Source: Rhodopseudomonas faecalis (GTDB taxonomy: Bacteria > Pseudomonadota > Alphaproteobacteria > Rhizobiales > Xanthobacteraceae). Taken from it: a stretch of 64,000 nt of DNA. Where the stretch lies: positions 62,001 to 126,000 of the forward strand of contig NZ_QJTI01000006.1 in assembly GCF_003217325.1 (NCBI RefSeq). Direction: 5' to 3'. The position numbers were made by a program, and so were the translations under genes. The notes below the pieces were generated by a model, which was not told the origin of the DNA, ran no database searches, and worked only from the letters and a program-made list of their open reading frames with translations. This document shows positions 1-9,500 of this stretch, in pieces; position 1 is the stretch's first letter; every line of letters starts with the position of its first letter.

Positions 1-2905
1 GCAGCGTCTCGCCGAAATAGCCGGCGACCACGCCGAGCTTGACGTCGATATCGACATCGAACGCCTTGGACTTGCTCTTGGCGTCGTTGTCGCGCCCGGA
101 GATCGCCGATTTGATGAAGCCGCGGCCGTCGAACACGTCGCCGCGCATCGTCACCTTCATCACGCCGTCCGGCGCGCGCTCAGCTTTCAGCGTCGCCTTA
201 TCGCCTTCCGAGGGCGCGTAGTTCGGGAAGTTGGCGTTGACCAGATCACCATTCTCGTCGACTTCCAGCGCGCCCTTGATGTTGGCGCCGGCGCCTTCGA
301 TCACGATGTCCTCAAACCGGGTGGCCTGCGGCCGCTGCAGCAGAGTGAACACCGCGCGGCTCGACTTGCCCTGCGCCTTGACCCAGCCCGGCAGCACATT
401 GTCGACCTTGGCCGCAGTCAGATCAGCATCGATGCCGAGCCGGGTTTCGCGATCCGGTTCGCTGATCTTGCCCGACAGCTTGACCGGAATGGCGCCGCTC
501 AGGCCGCTGCCGAGATCAAAACCGAGCCGCGCGCGGCTGGCGTCATCGAGCGTGGCCTGCAGCTTGACCTCGGCGTCGCCTTCGCTCGGCTTGCGATATT
601 CCAGCGCGGCGGCCTGGCCGTTGATCTTGACGTCGCCCTTGATCTGAAAGCCCTGGGTGTTGGCCACCACTTTCAGGGCATTCGCCTCGAGCTTCTGGTT
701 CATCACCAGCTTCTCGGCGGAAAAATTGGTGAGATCGGCGGTCACCGCGTAGCTGGTGTCGGCCTTGGTCAGCTCGCGCTTGATCGGCATGCCCATCGCG
801 ACCTGCGCCGCCACCATGCCTTTGCTGGTGTTGGGGTCGATCAACGCGCCGCCGACATCGCTGAGCCGATCCGAGGCCAGGATTTCGGCAACCGCCGCGA
901 CCTGCCCTTCGACCCGGAACTTGACCTTCGCCGGTGCCGGCTTCGGCGCCATGTCGGGCACCTCGAACACGATGTCCGACATCGTCAGCCGCCGGCCCTG
1001 CGCGGTATCAGCCACCGCCTGGCCGATCGTGACCGTCGCCGTGCGCCCGGTCACCATAGCCTTGAGATCGCCCTCGCGGATCGCCGGCATCTCGTCGACC
1101 GGACGGATCATCGCGCCGGTGGCGACGATGTTGACCGCGAGCCCCTCATCCGGGATCGGCGGGCCGCGCCGCGACAGATTCTTGAACGGCGAGTTGACGG
1201 CGATATCGATGCGCTGGATGGCGCCGCGCGCAATCCGCTCGATCACCCATTCGCGCAGTTCCGGCACGATCAGGATCGGCCACATGCGCTTCAGGGCGCC
1301 GACCGACATCGGCGTGCCGGTGAAACCCAGCGTCAGACGCGGTTCGCCGGCATAGTCGATGAAGCCGCTACCGGCGACACCGATCTCGCCATTGCTGATA
1401 TTGGCCTGGGTGATAGTCATGCGGTGCGCGTCGGTGTCGAAGCGGATGCCGATCGCGATCCGATTGAAGATCAGCGGCGGCTCCTGCTCCGAGCCGGGCA
1501 GCACGATGGTGCCGCCGCTCAGACCCAGCTGCCAGTCGTTGGAGCGATCATTGGGCGGCTCGAGATGGGCGAGCAGCGTGACGCGATTGCCGCCAGCCAC
1601 CACTTTGAACGGCGCAACCAGCACCCGCCGGCCGGCATCCCATTCGACGCTGAGCTCGGCCTGATCGATCGGCATCGGATATTCCGGGGTATCGAGGTCG
1701 GTGATGTGCCCGGCCCCGGCCACTAGTTTGCCGCGGAAGAAGGTCGGCACGCCGTCGCGGCCGAGTTCGCCCTTCAATTCGCCGCTGAGCGGCAGATCGG
1801 CGGTGTAGGTGAAATCCTTCAGCCGCAGCGCCAGCAAAATGGTCTTGGTGGAGACATTGTTGGCGCGCAGCTCCACCGGGCGCACGCCATTGGTCTGCGG
1901 TCCGACCGCAACGCGCAGCGACCAGGCGCGCTTGGGATCATCGCCAGCCTCCGCCTCCTCGCCGACACTCATGACAATGCCGCCGCCGCTCGGCCGGCGC
2001 AGGCTCAGCGCGACGTTCTCGAAGGTCAGGCGGTTGCCGCTCTGCTGATCATCGACAATCAGATTGCCGCTCTTGAGGCCGATTTCGTTGAGGTTCTGGC
2101 CATCCAGACCGCTGAGATTGAGGCTATCGAGCCAATCCAGCCCGGCCAGCAGGCTGGCAAAGGCTTCGTCGCGGCCATGCGTCCGGACCGCGGTCGCGGG
2201 TGCGCCCGGCGATGGCGTTGCGGCCGGGGTGCTGGGCGTCGCGGCGGGCGGCGGTATCACTGTCTTGGCGATACCGGTCGCCAGCGGCCGCGCCGTGTCG
2301 CCGGTCGAAACCGTCACCTCGCCATCCGGGGTGATGCGAATCGCGAGCTCGGCATCGACCAGCTTCAGGCTCTCGGCGCGCAGCCGGCCCATCAGCAGTG
2401 CAGCGCCGGACAGCCGGACCTCGGCTTTCGGCGCGGTGGCGACAATGGCGCGTTCGCGGTCCCGCACCACGATATTGCGGATGCGCACCGCGACCCGAAT
2501 CCGGCCGGCGCGCTCGATCTGGGTGCCGCCGATTTCGACGGTGTTGCCATTGCCGAGGTTTTGTTCGATCGCGGCCACCAGCCATGGCGTCGCCAGATCG
2601 AGACCGATCGGCCCGGCACCGAGCCGCAGCCACAGGCCGCCAAAGCAGGCGGTAAACAGCGCACCGAGCACGGTGACGGACAGCACGATGCGCGGCAGCC
2701 AGCGGCCGCTGCTCAGCCAGCTGACCAGCGAATTGGTGCCGTCGGCGAAACGATGGAGCCGCGCCTGCGGGCTCGACAGCAGCATCCGTGCGCGCTGCGA
2801 GCCGTCTTCATCATGGTGATGATCGGGCCAGCCGTGCTCATGCCAACCATCGGGCTCGGATTCGGCACGGGGATGCGGCGTGGGGGGCGGCTCAGTCCTT
2901 GGCAT
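1..2905 (-). CDS. AsmA/YhdP-like (DUF3971) membrane-anchored protein, C-terminus outside window
   Basis: From an ATG at 2905 the minus strand appears open to base 1 (I read the frame at both ends and spot-checked the middle), giving at least 968 codons with the stop outside the window. The N-terminus is a cytosolic Pro/His/Asp-rich stretch (residues 1-70), then one predicted membrane helix (about 71-93), then a very long periplasmic-type region. The last visible part contains GRDNDAKSKSKAFDVDID, a pattern I associate with the DUF3971/AsmA-C region of YhdP-like proteins. Such proteins form long hydrophobic grooves thought to carry phospholipid between inner and outer membranes. It is divergent from the peroxiredoxin gene at 3185. 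The family call is good, the transport role is inferred from the family, and the start is the first good ATG with a weak GAGAG upstream. Confidence 0.8.
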   Translation of the reverse strand, partial: MPRTEPPPTPHPRAESEPDGWHEHGWPDHHHDEDGSQRARMLLSSPQARLHRFADGTNSLVSWLSSGRWLPRIVLSVTVLGALFTACFGGLWLRLGAGPIGLDLATPWLVAAIEQNLGNGNTVEIGGTQIERAGRIRVAVRIRNIVVRDRERAIVATAPKAEVRLSGAALLMGRLRAESLKLVDAELAIRITPDGEVTVSTGDTARPLATGIAKTVIPPPAATPSTPAATPSPGAPATAVRTHGRDEAFASLLAGLDWLDSLNLSGLDGQNLNEIGLKSGNLIVDDQQSGNRLTFENVALSLRRPSGGGIVMSVGEEAEAGDDPKRAWSLRVAVGPQTNGVRPVELRANNVSTKTILLALRLKDFTYTADLPLSGELKGELGRDGVPTFFRGKLVAGAGHITDLDTPEYPMPIDQAELSVEWDAGRRVLVAPFKVVAGGNRVTLLAHLEPPNDRSNDWQLGLSGGTIVLPGSEQEPPLIFNRIAIGIRFDTDAHRMTITQANISNGEIGVAGSGFIDYAGEPRLTLGFTGTPMSVGALKRMWPILIVPELREWVIERIARGAIQRIDIAVNSPFKNLSRRGPPIPDEGLAVNIVATGAMIRPVDEMPAIREGDLKAMVTGRTATVTIGQAVADTAQGRRLTMSDIVFEVPDMAPKPAPAKVKFRVEGQVAAVAEILASDRLSDVGGALIDPNTSKGMVAAQVAMGMPIKRELTKADTSYAVTADLTNFSAEKLVMNQKLEANALKVVANTQGFQIKGDVKINGQAAALEYRKPSEGDAEVKLQATLDDASRARLGFDLGSGLSGAIPVKLSGKISEPDRETRLGIDADLTAAKVDNVLPGWVKAQGKSSRAVFTLLQRPQATRFEDIVIEGAGANIKGALEVDENGDLVNANFPNYAPSEGDKATLKAERAPDGVMKVTMRGDVFDGRGFIKSAISGRDNDAKSKSKAFDVDIDVKLGVVAGYFGETL

Positions 2906-3184
2906 AGGCTCTCAATGGGAGCGCGTGCGCGACGCCTGATTGTCCTTCGGCATATGCCCGCTGCCACGCTCCCCGCGCAGCTATCGCGGCCCTGCTGCCA
3001 ATCCTCGTTCGATTACGAATGTGCATCTCCCGGCCCCGTGAGCCTTGCTCGCAACGGGGACTGCTGGTCACGAATCCGGTGGACCATACCCCGACGCCTA
3101 CGCGCTTGCCCAGATGCACCTGATTGCCACCACGTCGGTGAACCGGCGATTATTGGCCCGCGGAAAGCGACGAAAGGAAGGCGC

Positions 3185-3868
3185 ATGACCAAGCAACCGC
3201 GTAACAATCATTCTAGTTCCGGCGCGACAGCCAAAGCAGCGGCGCCGCGCAGCAGCCGCAGCAAGACGGCCGCGCCGCGCAAGACTGCCAAAAAGGTGGC
3301 GGCCGATGACGCGCCAGCGAAGCGCAAGACAGCCTTGGCCTCAGCGTCGCAGGGCGCCGGCGCCAAATCGTCAAAGAGCGCCGCGGCTCCTGCGGCGAGC
3401 GGCGCGCTGGCGGAGGGCGACCGCGCTCCAAGCTTCTCGTTGCCACGCGATCGCGGCGGCACGATCGGCCTTGCCGATTTTGCCGGGCGCCAATTGGTGG
3501 TGTTCTTCTATCCGCGTGCCGGCACCTCCGGCTGCACGCGCGAGGCGGTCGATTTCACCCGGCTGGCGGCGGAGTTTGAGCGGGCCAACACCGCGCTGCT
3601 GGGCGTCTCCGCCGATCCGCCGGCCGCGCAGGACAAGTTCCGCGACAAGTATCAACTGACCATGCCGCTCGGCTCCGACGAGCGCCACGCCATGCTGCAA
3701 GCCTACGGCGCCTGGGGCGAAAAAAGCCTGTACGGCAAGAAGTTCGAGGGCATCATTCGCACCACGGTGTTGATCGGCACCGATGGTCGCGTCAAACGCC
3801 TCTGGCGCAAAGTCAAAGTCGATGGCCACGCTGAAGCTGTTCTTGCCGCAGCAAAAATGCAGCCGTGA
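3185..3868 (+). CDS. bcp: BCP/PrxQ-type peroxiredoxin with Lys/Ala-rich N-terminal tail
   Basis: 227 aa. Residues 1-75 are a low-complexity tail rich in Lys, Arg, Ala, Ser and Pro, resembling histone H1-like or nucleoid-binding tails. Residues 76-227 form an AhpC/TSA thioredoxin-fold peroxiredoxin. The PxxxTxxC active site is PRAGTSGC, with peroxidatic Cys117. Ordinary BCP proteins often carry a resolving Cys five residues later (CTKEAC). Here the motif is CTREAV, and Cys117 is the only cysteine in the protein, so it should work as a 1-Cys enzyme needing an external thiol. Expected activity is reduction of H2O2 and organic peroxides in the cytosol. The start at 3185 is supported by GAAAGGAAG just upstream; a longer open frame further 5' has no support. 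Confidence 0.9.
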   Translation: MTKQPRNNHSSSGATAKAAAPRSSRSKTAAPRKTAKKVAADDAPAKRKTALASASQGAGAKSSKSAAAPAASGALAEGDRAPSFSLPRDRGGTIGLADFAGRQLVVFFYPRAGTSGCTREAVDFTRLAAEFERANTALLGVSADPPAAQDKFRDKYQLTMPLGSDERHAMLQAYGAWGEKSLYGKKFEGIIRTTVLIGTDGRVKRLWRKVKVDGHAEAVLAAAKMQP

Positions 3869-3908
3869 GCGGCTGGTCTTACCCGAATGTTAACTATGAG
3901 GGGGTCAA

Positions 3909-3935
3909 ATCCGCCGGCGAACTAAGCCGGCGGAT
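3909..3935 (+). terminator. Hairpin downstream of the peroxiredoxin gene
   Basis: A perfect 10-bp stem (ATCCGCCGGC at 3909-3918, GCCGGCGGAT at 3926-3935) with a 7-nt loop lies 41 bases after the peroxiredoxin stop. There is no clear U-tract, so it may terminate transcription weakly or only stabilise the mRNA end. Confidence 0.5.
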
Positions 3936-3965
3936 CTGTATTCCGACCGGCGCCTGGAAGCCAAG

Positions 3966-5336
3966 ATGCCTCACCGTTCCGGTCCTCCTCCTCAACCCAT
4001 GCCGCACTATGGCCAGCACCATGGCCGTCCGCCGCAGCGTTACCCGGCCTCTGCCCATCCGCGCCACGCGGTCGCCGCGGCACCTGGCGGTTACGCGATC
4101 GTTCATGCCGGCAGGCAGGTGCGGATCGGGCCGGTGCTGTTCTGGATCGTGGTCGGCTCGGTGGTGCTGCTCGCGCTGTGGACGGCGGCGACCGCGACTT
4201 ATTTCGCGTTCCGCGACGACGTACTGACCCGGTTGATCGCGCGTCAGGCCGAGATGCAATACGCCTATGAGGACCGCATCGCCGAGCTGCGCGCCAAGGT
4301 CGATCGCACCACCAGCCGGCAGCTGCTTGATCAGGAACAGTTCGACCAAAAGCTCGAACAAGTGATGCGTCGCCAGAGCCTCTTGGAGTCGCGCACCAAC
4401 GCGCTCGGCACGCTGCCGGACGTCGGCATTACCGGCTCGATCGGCAAGCCAGCGCGCCAAGCCCCGATCACCGATTTTGGCAGCTCCAGCATCCCCAAAC
4501 CGTCGCCGATCAGCGACACCGTGATCTTCGTGGCGCCGCCCGACCGGGAAGCCCGGTTGGAATCCCGCACCCCGAATCGCATTGCCGCCGGCCCGACCCA
4601 ACTGGCCAAGAACGCCGGCGTCGACAACGTCATCACCAAGCTGCAACGCTCGCTCGATCAGATCGAAAGCCGGCAGGTCGCCGTGCTCAACGTGGTCGAG
4701 GAGAGTTTTGAAAGCCGGGCGCGACGCATGCGCGGCGTGCTCAGCGACCTCGGCCTCAATGTTGCGCAGATGGAAGCCGCGACACCGCGCGGCGGCATCG
4801 GCGGGCCATTCGTGCCGGTCAAGACGCCGTCCAGCAACAGCGCCAGCTTCGAGAAGCAGCTGTATCGCATCAACATCTCGCGCGCCCAGGTCGAGCGGCT
4901 CAACCGCACCCTGGCGCTGGTGCCGTACCGCAAGCCGGTGGTCGGCGAAGTGGAATTCAGCTCCGGCTTCGGCGTGCGCACCGACCCGTTCCTTGGCCGT
5001 CCGGCGATGCATACCGGCCTCGATTTCCGCGGCAGCATGGGCGATCCGGTCCGCGCCACCGCGCAGGGCAAAGTGGTCGGCGCCGGCTGGAGCGGCGGCT
5101 ATGGCCGCATGGTCGAGATCGACCATGGCAACGGCCTGACCACCCGCTACGGCCACCTGTCCGCGATCAACGTCAAGGTCGGCGACGTCATCAAGATCGG
5201 CCAGATCGTCGGCGCCGTCGGCTCGACCGGCCGCTCGACCGGCCCGCATCTGCATTACGAAACCCGCATCGACGGCGAGCCTGTCGATCCGCAGAAGTTT
5301 TTGCGCGCAGGCGTGCGGCTCGGCGGCGCGGGTTAG
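3966..5336 (+). CDS. M23 family metalloendopeptidase, membrane anchored
   Basis: 456 aa. A Pro/His-rich cytosolic segment (1-52) is followed by one membrane helix (about 57-82), a coiled-coil region (about 88-140), a linker, and a C-terminal LytM/M23 domain (about 325-445). The zinc ligands are all present: H349 and D353 in HTGLDF, and H430 in HLHYE, with H428 as the catalytic His. Active M23 enzymes cut peptide cross-links in peptidoglycan, and coiled-coil forms may instead regulate amidases. The intact site suggests real activity. The start is supported by GGAAG five bases upstream. It is convergent with prfB. Confidence 0.93.
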   Translation: MPHRSGPPPQPMPHYGQHHGRPPQRYPASAHPRHAVAAAPGGYAIVHAGRQVRIGPVLFWIVVGSVVLLALWTAATATYFAFRDDVLTRLIARQAEMQYAYEDRIAELRAKVDRTTSRQLLDQEQFDQKLEQVMRRQSLLESRTNALGTLPDVGITGSIGKPARQAPITDFGSSSIPKPSPISDTVIFVAPPDREARLESRTPNRIAAGPTQLAKNAGVDNVITKLQRSLDQIESRQVAVLNVVEESFESRARRMRGVLSDLGLNVAQMEAATPRGGIGGPFVPVKTPSSNSASFEKQLYRINISRAQVERLNRTLALVPYRKPVVGEVEFSSGFGVRTDPFLGRPAMHTGLDFRGSMGDPVRATAQGKVVGAGWSGGYGRMVEIDHGNGLTTRYGHLSAINVKVGDVIKIGQIVGAVGSTGRSTGPHLHYETRIDGEPVDPQKFLRAGVRLGGAG

Positions 5337-5350
5337 TCACGCCACGGCGA

Positions 5351-5465
5351 TTGATACCAACCACTCTGCAAGTCATGGTGGCCGGGCTCGTCCCGGCCAT
5401 CTACGTCTGTGATTGAGCTGAGCTGTTAAGACGTGGATGCGGCGACAAGCGCGGGCATGACGGGT
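5351..5465 (+). repeat. Dispersed palindromic intergenic repeat, copy 1
   Basis: The element begins TTGATACCAACC and contains an inner hairpin (GGCCGGGCTCGTCCCGGCC), then the pair TCTACGTCT / AGACGTGGA, then CGACAAGCGCGGGCATGACG. Copies with the same order of blocks occur at about 14789-14938 (same orientation) and 38791-38960 (opposite orientation). All three are intergenic. This resembles the abundant dispersed palindromes of Bradyrhizobium/Rhodopseudomonas genomes. Confidence 0.8.
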
Positions 5466-5568
5466 CTCGCCGGCATCAATCAGCGCCCGTTATAGAAAAA
5501 GCGCGCGGCGGGCGATCACAACCCGTCGCGACGTCAGATTCAAACTACAAGCTGATCGACAAACGCCA

Positions 5569-5601
5569 ACGCGATTGCCGTTGCTACACAGGCAATCGCG
5601 T
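5569..5601 (-). terminator. Hairpin downstream of prfB
   Basis: An 11-bp perfect stem (ACGCGATTGCC at 5569-5579, GGCAATCGCGT at 5591-5601) with an 11-nt loop lies 17 bases past the prfB stop. On the minus strand it is followed by a modestly U-rich stretch. It is a weak intrinsic terminator or 3'-end stabiliser. Confidence 0.45.
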
Positions 5602-5617
5602 CAGCTAGTAAGCGTGA

Positions 5618-6749
5618 TTAATCCACGTCCTCAACGCTGCCCGGCCCGCCGCCGAAGGCGCGCTGTGCCAGCGTTGCGGCCATGAACTCGTCGAGATCGC
5701 CGTCGAGCACGCCGGCGGTGTCCGAGGTCTGCACCCCGGTGCGCAGGTCCTTGACCATCTGATAGGGCTGCAGCACGTAGGAGCGGATCTGGTGACCCCA
5801 GCCGATATCGGTCTTGGCGGCTTGGTCGGCGGCGGCCTTTTCCTCGCGCTTCTTCAGCTCGATCTCATACAGCCGCGCGCGCAGCATGTCCCACGCCTGG
5901 GCGCGGTTCTTATGCTGCGAACGGCCGGCCTGACACACCACCGCGACGCCGGTCGGAATGTGCGTGAGCCGCACCGCCGATTCGGTCTTGTTGACGTGCT
6001 GACCGCCCGCGCCGCCCGAGCGCATGGTGTCGACGCGAACATCGCTCTCGTTGATGTCGATCTTGATCGAGGTGTCGACCACCGGGAAGATCTGCACGCT
6101 CGAAAACGAGGTGTGACGGCGCGCGTTGGAATCGTAAGGCGAAATCCGCACCAGGCGGTGCACGCCGGCCTCGGTCTTCAGCCAGCCATAGGCGTTGTGG
6201 CCGGAGATCTGGATGGTCGCCGACTTGATACCAGCCTCTTCGCCCTCGGTCTCTTCGAGATACTCGATCTTGAAGCCGCGCTTTTCAGCCCAGCGCACAT
6301 ACATGCGCAGCAGCATCGACGCCCAATCCTGGCTCTCGGTGCCGCCGGCGCCGGCGTGGACTTCGAGATAGGTGTCGAACCGATCGGCTTCGCCGGACAG
6401 CAGCGCTTCCAGCTCGCGCCGCGCCACTTCCTTCTTCAAAGCTTTCAAGGCGGCTTCGGCTTCGGCCACGACGGCATCGTCGCCCTCGGCCTCGCCGAGT
6501 TCGATCATGCCGACATTGTCCTCAAGCTCGTTTTCGACCTTGCCGATGCCGGCCAGCGCATCCTCAAGCGAGGTACGCTCCTGCATCAGTTTTTGGGCCT
6601 TTTGCGGATCGTTCCAGAGCTCGGGGTCTTCAGCGAGCTTGTTCAGCTCAGCGAGGCGTGCAGTGGCTTGGTCGACGTCAAAGATGCCTCCTCAGCAGCC
6701 CGACTGACTGCTTGATCTCTTCGACGAGCCTTTCGATTTCGGCGCGCAT
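5618..6749 (-). CDS. prfB: Peptide chain release factor 2 with programmed +1 frameshift
   Basis: RF2 releases the finished peptide at UGA and UAA. The GGQ peptidyl-hydrolysis motif is present ([14 protein letters not shown]). Translation starts at ATG 6749 ([23 protein letters not shown]) and meets an in-frame TGA at 6680-6678 after 23 codons. The slip site is AGGAGGCATCTTTGAC: an internal Shine-Dalgarno-like AGGAGG, then CTT TGA C. This is the classic RF2 autoregulatory site, where low RF2 lets the ribosome shift +1 and continue as [22 protein letters not shown]. Downstream the frame is open to TAA at 5618. A gene call starting at the internal Met at 6586 would lose the N-terminal domain. 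PBP1A lies just upstream on the same strand. Confidence 0.97.
6678..6693 (-). promoter_or_regulatory. Programmed +1 ribosomal frameshift site of prfB
   Basis: The minus-strand sequence AGGAGGCATCTTTGAC matches the conserved RF2 site: AGGAGG, a short spacer, a CTT slippery codon, TGA, then C. The stop is in the starting frame and the +1 frame continues the RF2 protein. It is read directly from the sequence; the mechanism is established for the family. Confidence 0.95.
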
Positions 6750-6837
6750 GGGAACTCTATATTGCGAGGGATCGCGTGAAGCGATGTGTTGCCTGCGGTG
6801 TAACGACGACTGCGGCAAAGCGCAATCGTCGAGATCG

Positions 6838-9327
6838 TCAATACAACCCGCCGGTGCCGGGACGCAGAATCATGCGATCGGCTTCAGGCGGCACCGTCAC
6901 CGAGCGGCCATCGGCATCGGCAACACCGATCACCGAGTAATTGTCCGGCGGCGCGGTGCCCGGCTTGAACGCCTCAAGAATGGTGCGGCCGCTTTCGGGG
7001 CCGGCACGCATGCCGCTCTTGGCGTCGACGCGGATCAGCTTGATGCCGGCCGGCACGCGGAACGGCACCGCCGGCTTGTCGGCCAGCGCCAATTTCAGGA
7101 AATCCTTGGCGATCGGCGCCGCCAGATGACCGCCGGTCATGCCGCGGCCGAGATTGCGCGGCTTGTCGTAGCCGACATAGATGCCCACCACCACATCGGG
7201 CGAGAAGCCGATGAACCAAGCGTCCTTCTCGTCATTGGTGGTGCCGGTCTTGCCGGCAATCGGCTTGCCGACCTCGCGGATCACGGTCGCGGTACCGCCC
7301 TGCACCACGCCTTCCATCATCGAGGTGATCTGATAGGCGGTCATCGCGTCCAGCACCTGCTCGCGGCGGTCAACGAGCTGCGGTTCGGCCTGGTTCTTCC
7401 AGCCCTCCGGCGCCTCGCAGCCGCGGCATTCGCGCTGGTCGTGCCTAAAGATGGTGCGGCCGTAGCGGTCCTGGATCCGGTCGATCAGCGTCGGCTTCAC
7501 CCGGCGGCCGCCATTGGCGAACATCGAATAGGCAGTGACCATGCGCATCACCGTGGTCTCGCCGGCGCCGAGTGCGTAGGAGAGATAGTTGGGCAGATCG
7601 TCATAGACCCCGAAGCGCTTGGCGTATTCGCCGATCAGCGGCATGCCGATATCCTGCGCCAGCCGCACCGTCACGGTGTTGAGCGAGCGCTGCAGCGCGT
7701 TGCGCAGCGTGGTCGGGCCATAATACTTGCCGGTCGAGTAGTTCTCCGGACGCCAAACCCCGATGCCCTGGCCCTGATCGATTTCGATCGGCGCGTCGAT
7801 CACCACGGTCGAAGGCGTGTAGCCATTATCCATCGCCGCCGAATAGACCAGCGGCTTGAACGACGAGCCCGGCTGCCGATAGGCCTGGGTGGCGCGGTTG
7901 AACTGGCTCTGGTCGAACGAGAAGCCGCCGACCATCGCCAGCACGCGCCCGGTCCACGGGTCCATCACCACCATGGCGCCAGACACTTCCGGCAGCTGCC
8001 GCAGCCGGTACTGACCCTCGACGCGCGAACCGTCCTTGTTGACCAGCGGGTCGGCATAGATGATGTCGCCCGGCGACAGCACCTGCGACACCGAGCTCGG
8101 GGTTTTGCCGCGGCCCGGCCCGGAAGCAGCCTTTGCCCAACGCACGCCATCAAGCGTGATCAGGCCGATCTGGCGCTCCTTGGAGACGGCACCGCCGAGT
8201 TCGCGCCCTGGCTGAAAGCCGATTCGAGCCGAGTGGTCCGAGGTCTCCAGCACCACGGCCATGCGCCAGGGCGAGACGTCGGACAGCGATTTCACGTCGG
8301 CGAGTTTGAGCCCCCAATCGCCGGACACGTCGATCTTGTTGACCGGGCCACGCCAGCCCTGAGCTTCGTCATAACGCACCAAGCCCGCGGTCATGGTCTG
8401 ACGCGCGAACACCTGCAGCTTAGGATCGAGCGTGGTACGGACCGACAGCCCGCCTTCATACAGCTTCTTCTCGCCATAGCGCTCGAACACATCGCGCCGC
8501 ACCTCCTCGGCAAAATATTCGCCGGCGAAAGTGTGCGCCGCATTGGCACGGCTGGTGACGGCGAGCGGGTCCTTGCGCGCCTTGTCGGCGTCGGCCTGCT
8601 TGATCCAGCCGTTCTCCATCAGCCGGTCGAGCACGTAATTGCGGCGCTCAATGGCGCGGTCGCGGTTGCGGACCGGATGCAGCGCCGCCGGCGCCTTGGG
8701 CAGCGCAGCGAGATAGGCGGCTTCGGCGACGGTCAGCTCGTTGACCGACTTGTCGAAATAGACCAGCGAAGCCGCGGCGATGCCATAGGCACCGAGCCCG
8801 AGATAAATCTCGTTCAGATACAGTTCGAGGATGCGGTCCTTGGAATAGGCCCGCTCGATCCGCATCGCCAGCAGCGCTTCCTTGATTTTGCGGGTGAACG
8901 ACACCTCGTTGGTCAGCAGGAAGTTTTTCGCGACCTGCTGGGTGATGGTCGAGGCGCCCTGCGGCCGGCGATTCGAGCCGATGTTCTGGGCATAGAGCAG
9001 CGCGGCGCGCGCCAAGCCCTGATAATCGATGCCGCCGTGCTCATAGAAATTCTTGTCTTCGGCGGCGAGGAAGGCGTTGATCACCATCTTCGGCACCGCC
9101 TGGATCGGCAGATACAGCCGGCGCTCGCGCGAATATTCGCCGAGCAGCGAACCGTCGGCCGCATGCACGCGGGTCATCACCGGCGGCTCGTAGTCCTGCA
9201 ACTGCGAATAATCTGGCAGGTCCTTCGAGTAGTGCCAGATCAGCCCGGCGACTGCCGCAACGCCGACCAGGAACACGATGGTTCCAACGGCGAACAGGAA
9301 GCCCATAAACCGAAACAGCAATCGCAT
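6838..9327 (-). CDS. mrcA: Penicillin-binding protein 1A (bifunctional transglycosylase/transpeptidase)
   Basis: 829 aa, normal for class A PBPs. One N-terminal membrane helix (about 8-32), then a GT51 glycosyltransferase domain (about 60-235) with EDKNFYEHGGID and GASTITQQVAKN, an insert of the PBP1A OB type, and a transpeptidase domain (about 420-720) with the SxxK serine in PGSSFKPL, the SLN motif and KTGTT. It polymerises and cross-links peptidoglycan at the periplasmic face. It lies between the amidase gene and prfB on the same strand, an order common in alphaproteobacteria. The same interval is also open on the plus strand (899 codons), which is a codon-bias shadow. Confidence 0.96.
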   Translation of the reverse strand: MRLLFRFMGFLFAVGTIVFLVGVAAVAGLIWHYSKDLPDYSQLQDYEPPVMTRVHAADGSLLGEYSRERRLYLPIQAVPKMVINAFLAAEDKNFYEHGGIDYQGLARAALLYAQNIGSNRRPQGASTITQQVAKNFLLTNEVSFTRKIKEALLAMRIERAYSKDRILELYLNEIYLGLGAYGIAAASLVYFDKSVNELTVAEAAYLAALPKAPAALHPVRNRDRAIERRNYVLDRLMENGWIKQADADKARKDPLAVTSRANAAHTFAGEYFAEEVRRDVFERYGEKKLYEGGLSVRTTLDPKLQVFARQTMTAGLVRYDEAQGWRGPVNKIDVSGDWGLKLADVKSLSDVSPWRMAVVLETSDHSARIGFQPGRELGGAVSKERQIGLITLDGVRWAKAASGPGRGKTPSSVSQVLSPGDIIYADPLVNKDGSRVEGQYRLRQLPEVSGAMVVMDPWTGRVLAMVGGFSFDQSQFNRATQAYRQPGSSFKPLVYSAAMDNGYTPSTVVIDAPIEIDQGQGIGVWRPENYSTGKYYGPTTLRNALQRSLNTVTVRLAQDIGMPLIGEYAKRFGVYDDLPNYLSYALGAGETTVMRMVTAYSMFANGGRRVKPTLIDRIQDRYGRTIFRHDQRECRGCEAPEGWKNQAEPQLVDRREQVLDAMTAYQITSMMEGVVQGGTATVIREVGKPIAGKTGTTNDEKDAWFIGFSPDVVVGIYVGYDKPRNLGRGMTGGHLAAPIAKDFLKLALADKPAVPFRVPAGIKLIRVDAKSGMRAGPESGRTILEAFKPGTAPPDNYSVIGVADADGRSVTVPPEADRMILRPGTGGLY

Positions 9328-9500
9328 TATCGAGATTCCGATCCAACCCGGGTCTAATCCCGGTCTGTCGCGCGCCGACTGGCCAAAACCCGGCAGCAGC
9401 CCCCGAAAACCGGGCGCTTGTCATGGCAGCCGACATCAATCGCGCGCGTCGCCTTTGTATAGGAGACGCTGTGGCCAAACTAGGGCTTAGCCACGGTTTT

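Noticed and set aside
2177-3184. N-terminal extension of the peroxiredoxin frame back to 2177
   Set aside because: It crosses the divergent promoter and lies opposite the AsmA-like gene. The ATG at 3185 has a good ribosome site.
6658-9357. Long plus-strand open frame (899 codons) opposite the PBP1A gene
   Set aside because: The composition is an artefact of high-GC codon bias: it is full of Arg/His/Ala runs, has no domain and mirrors a clear PBP1A on the other strand.
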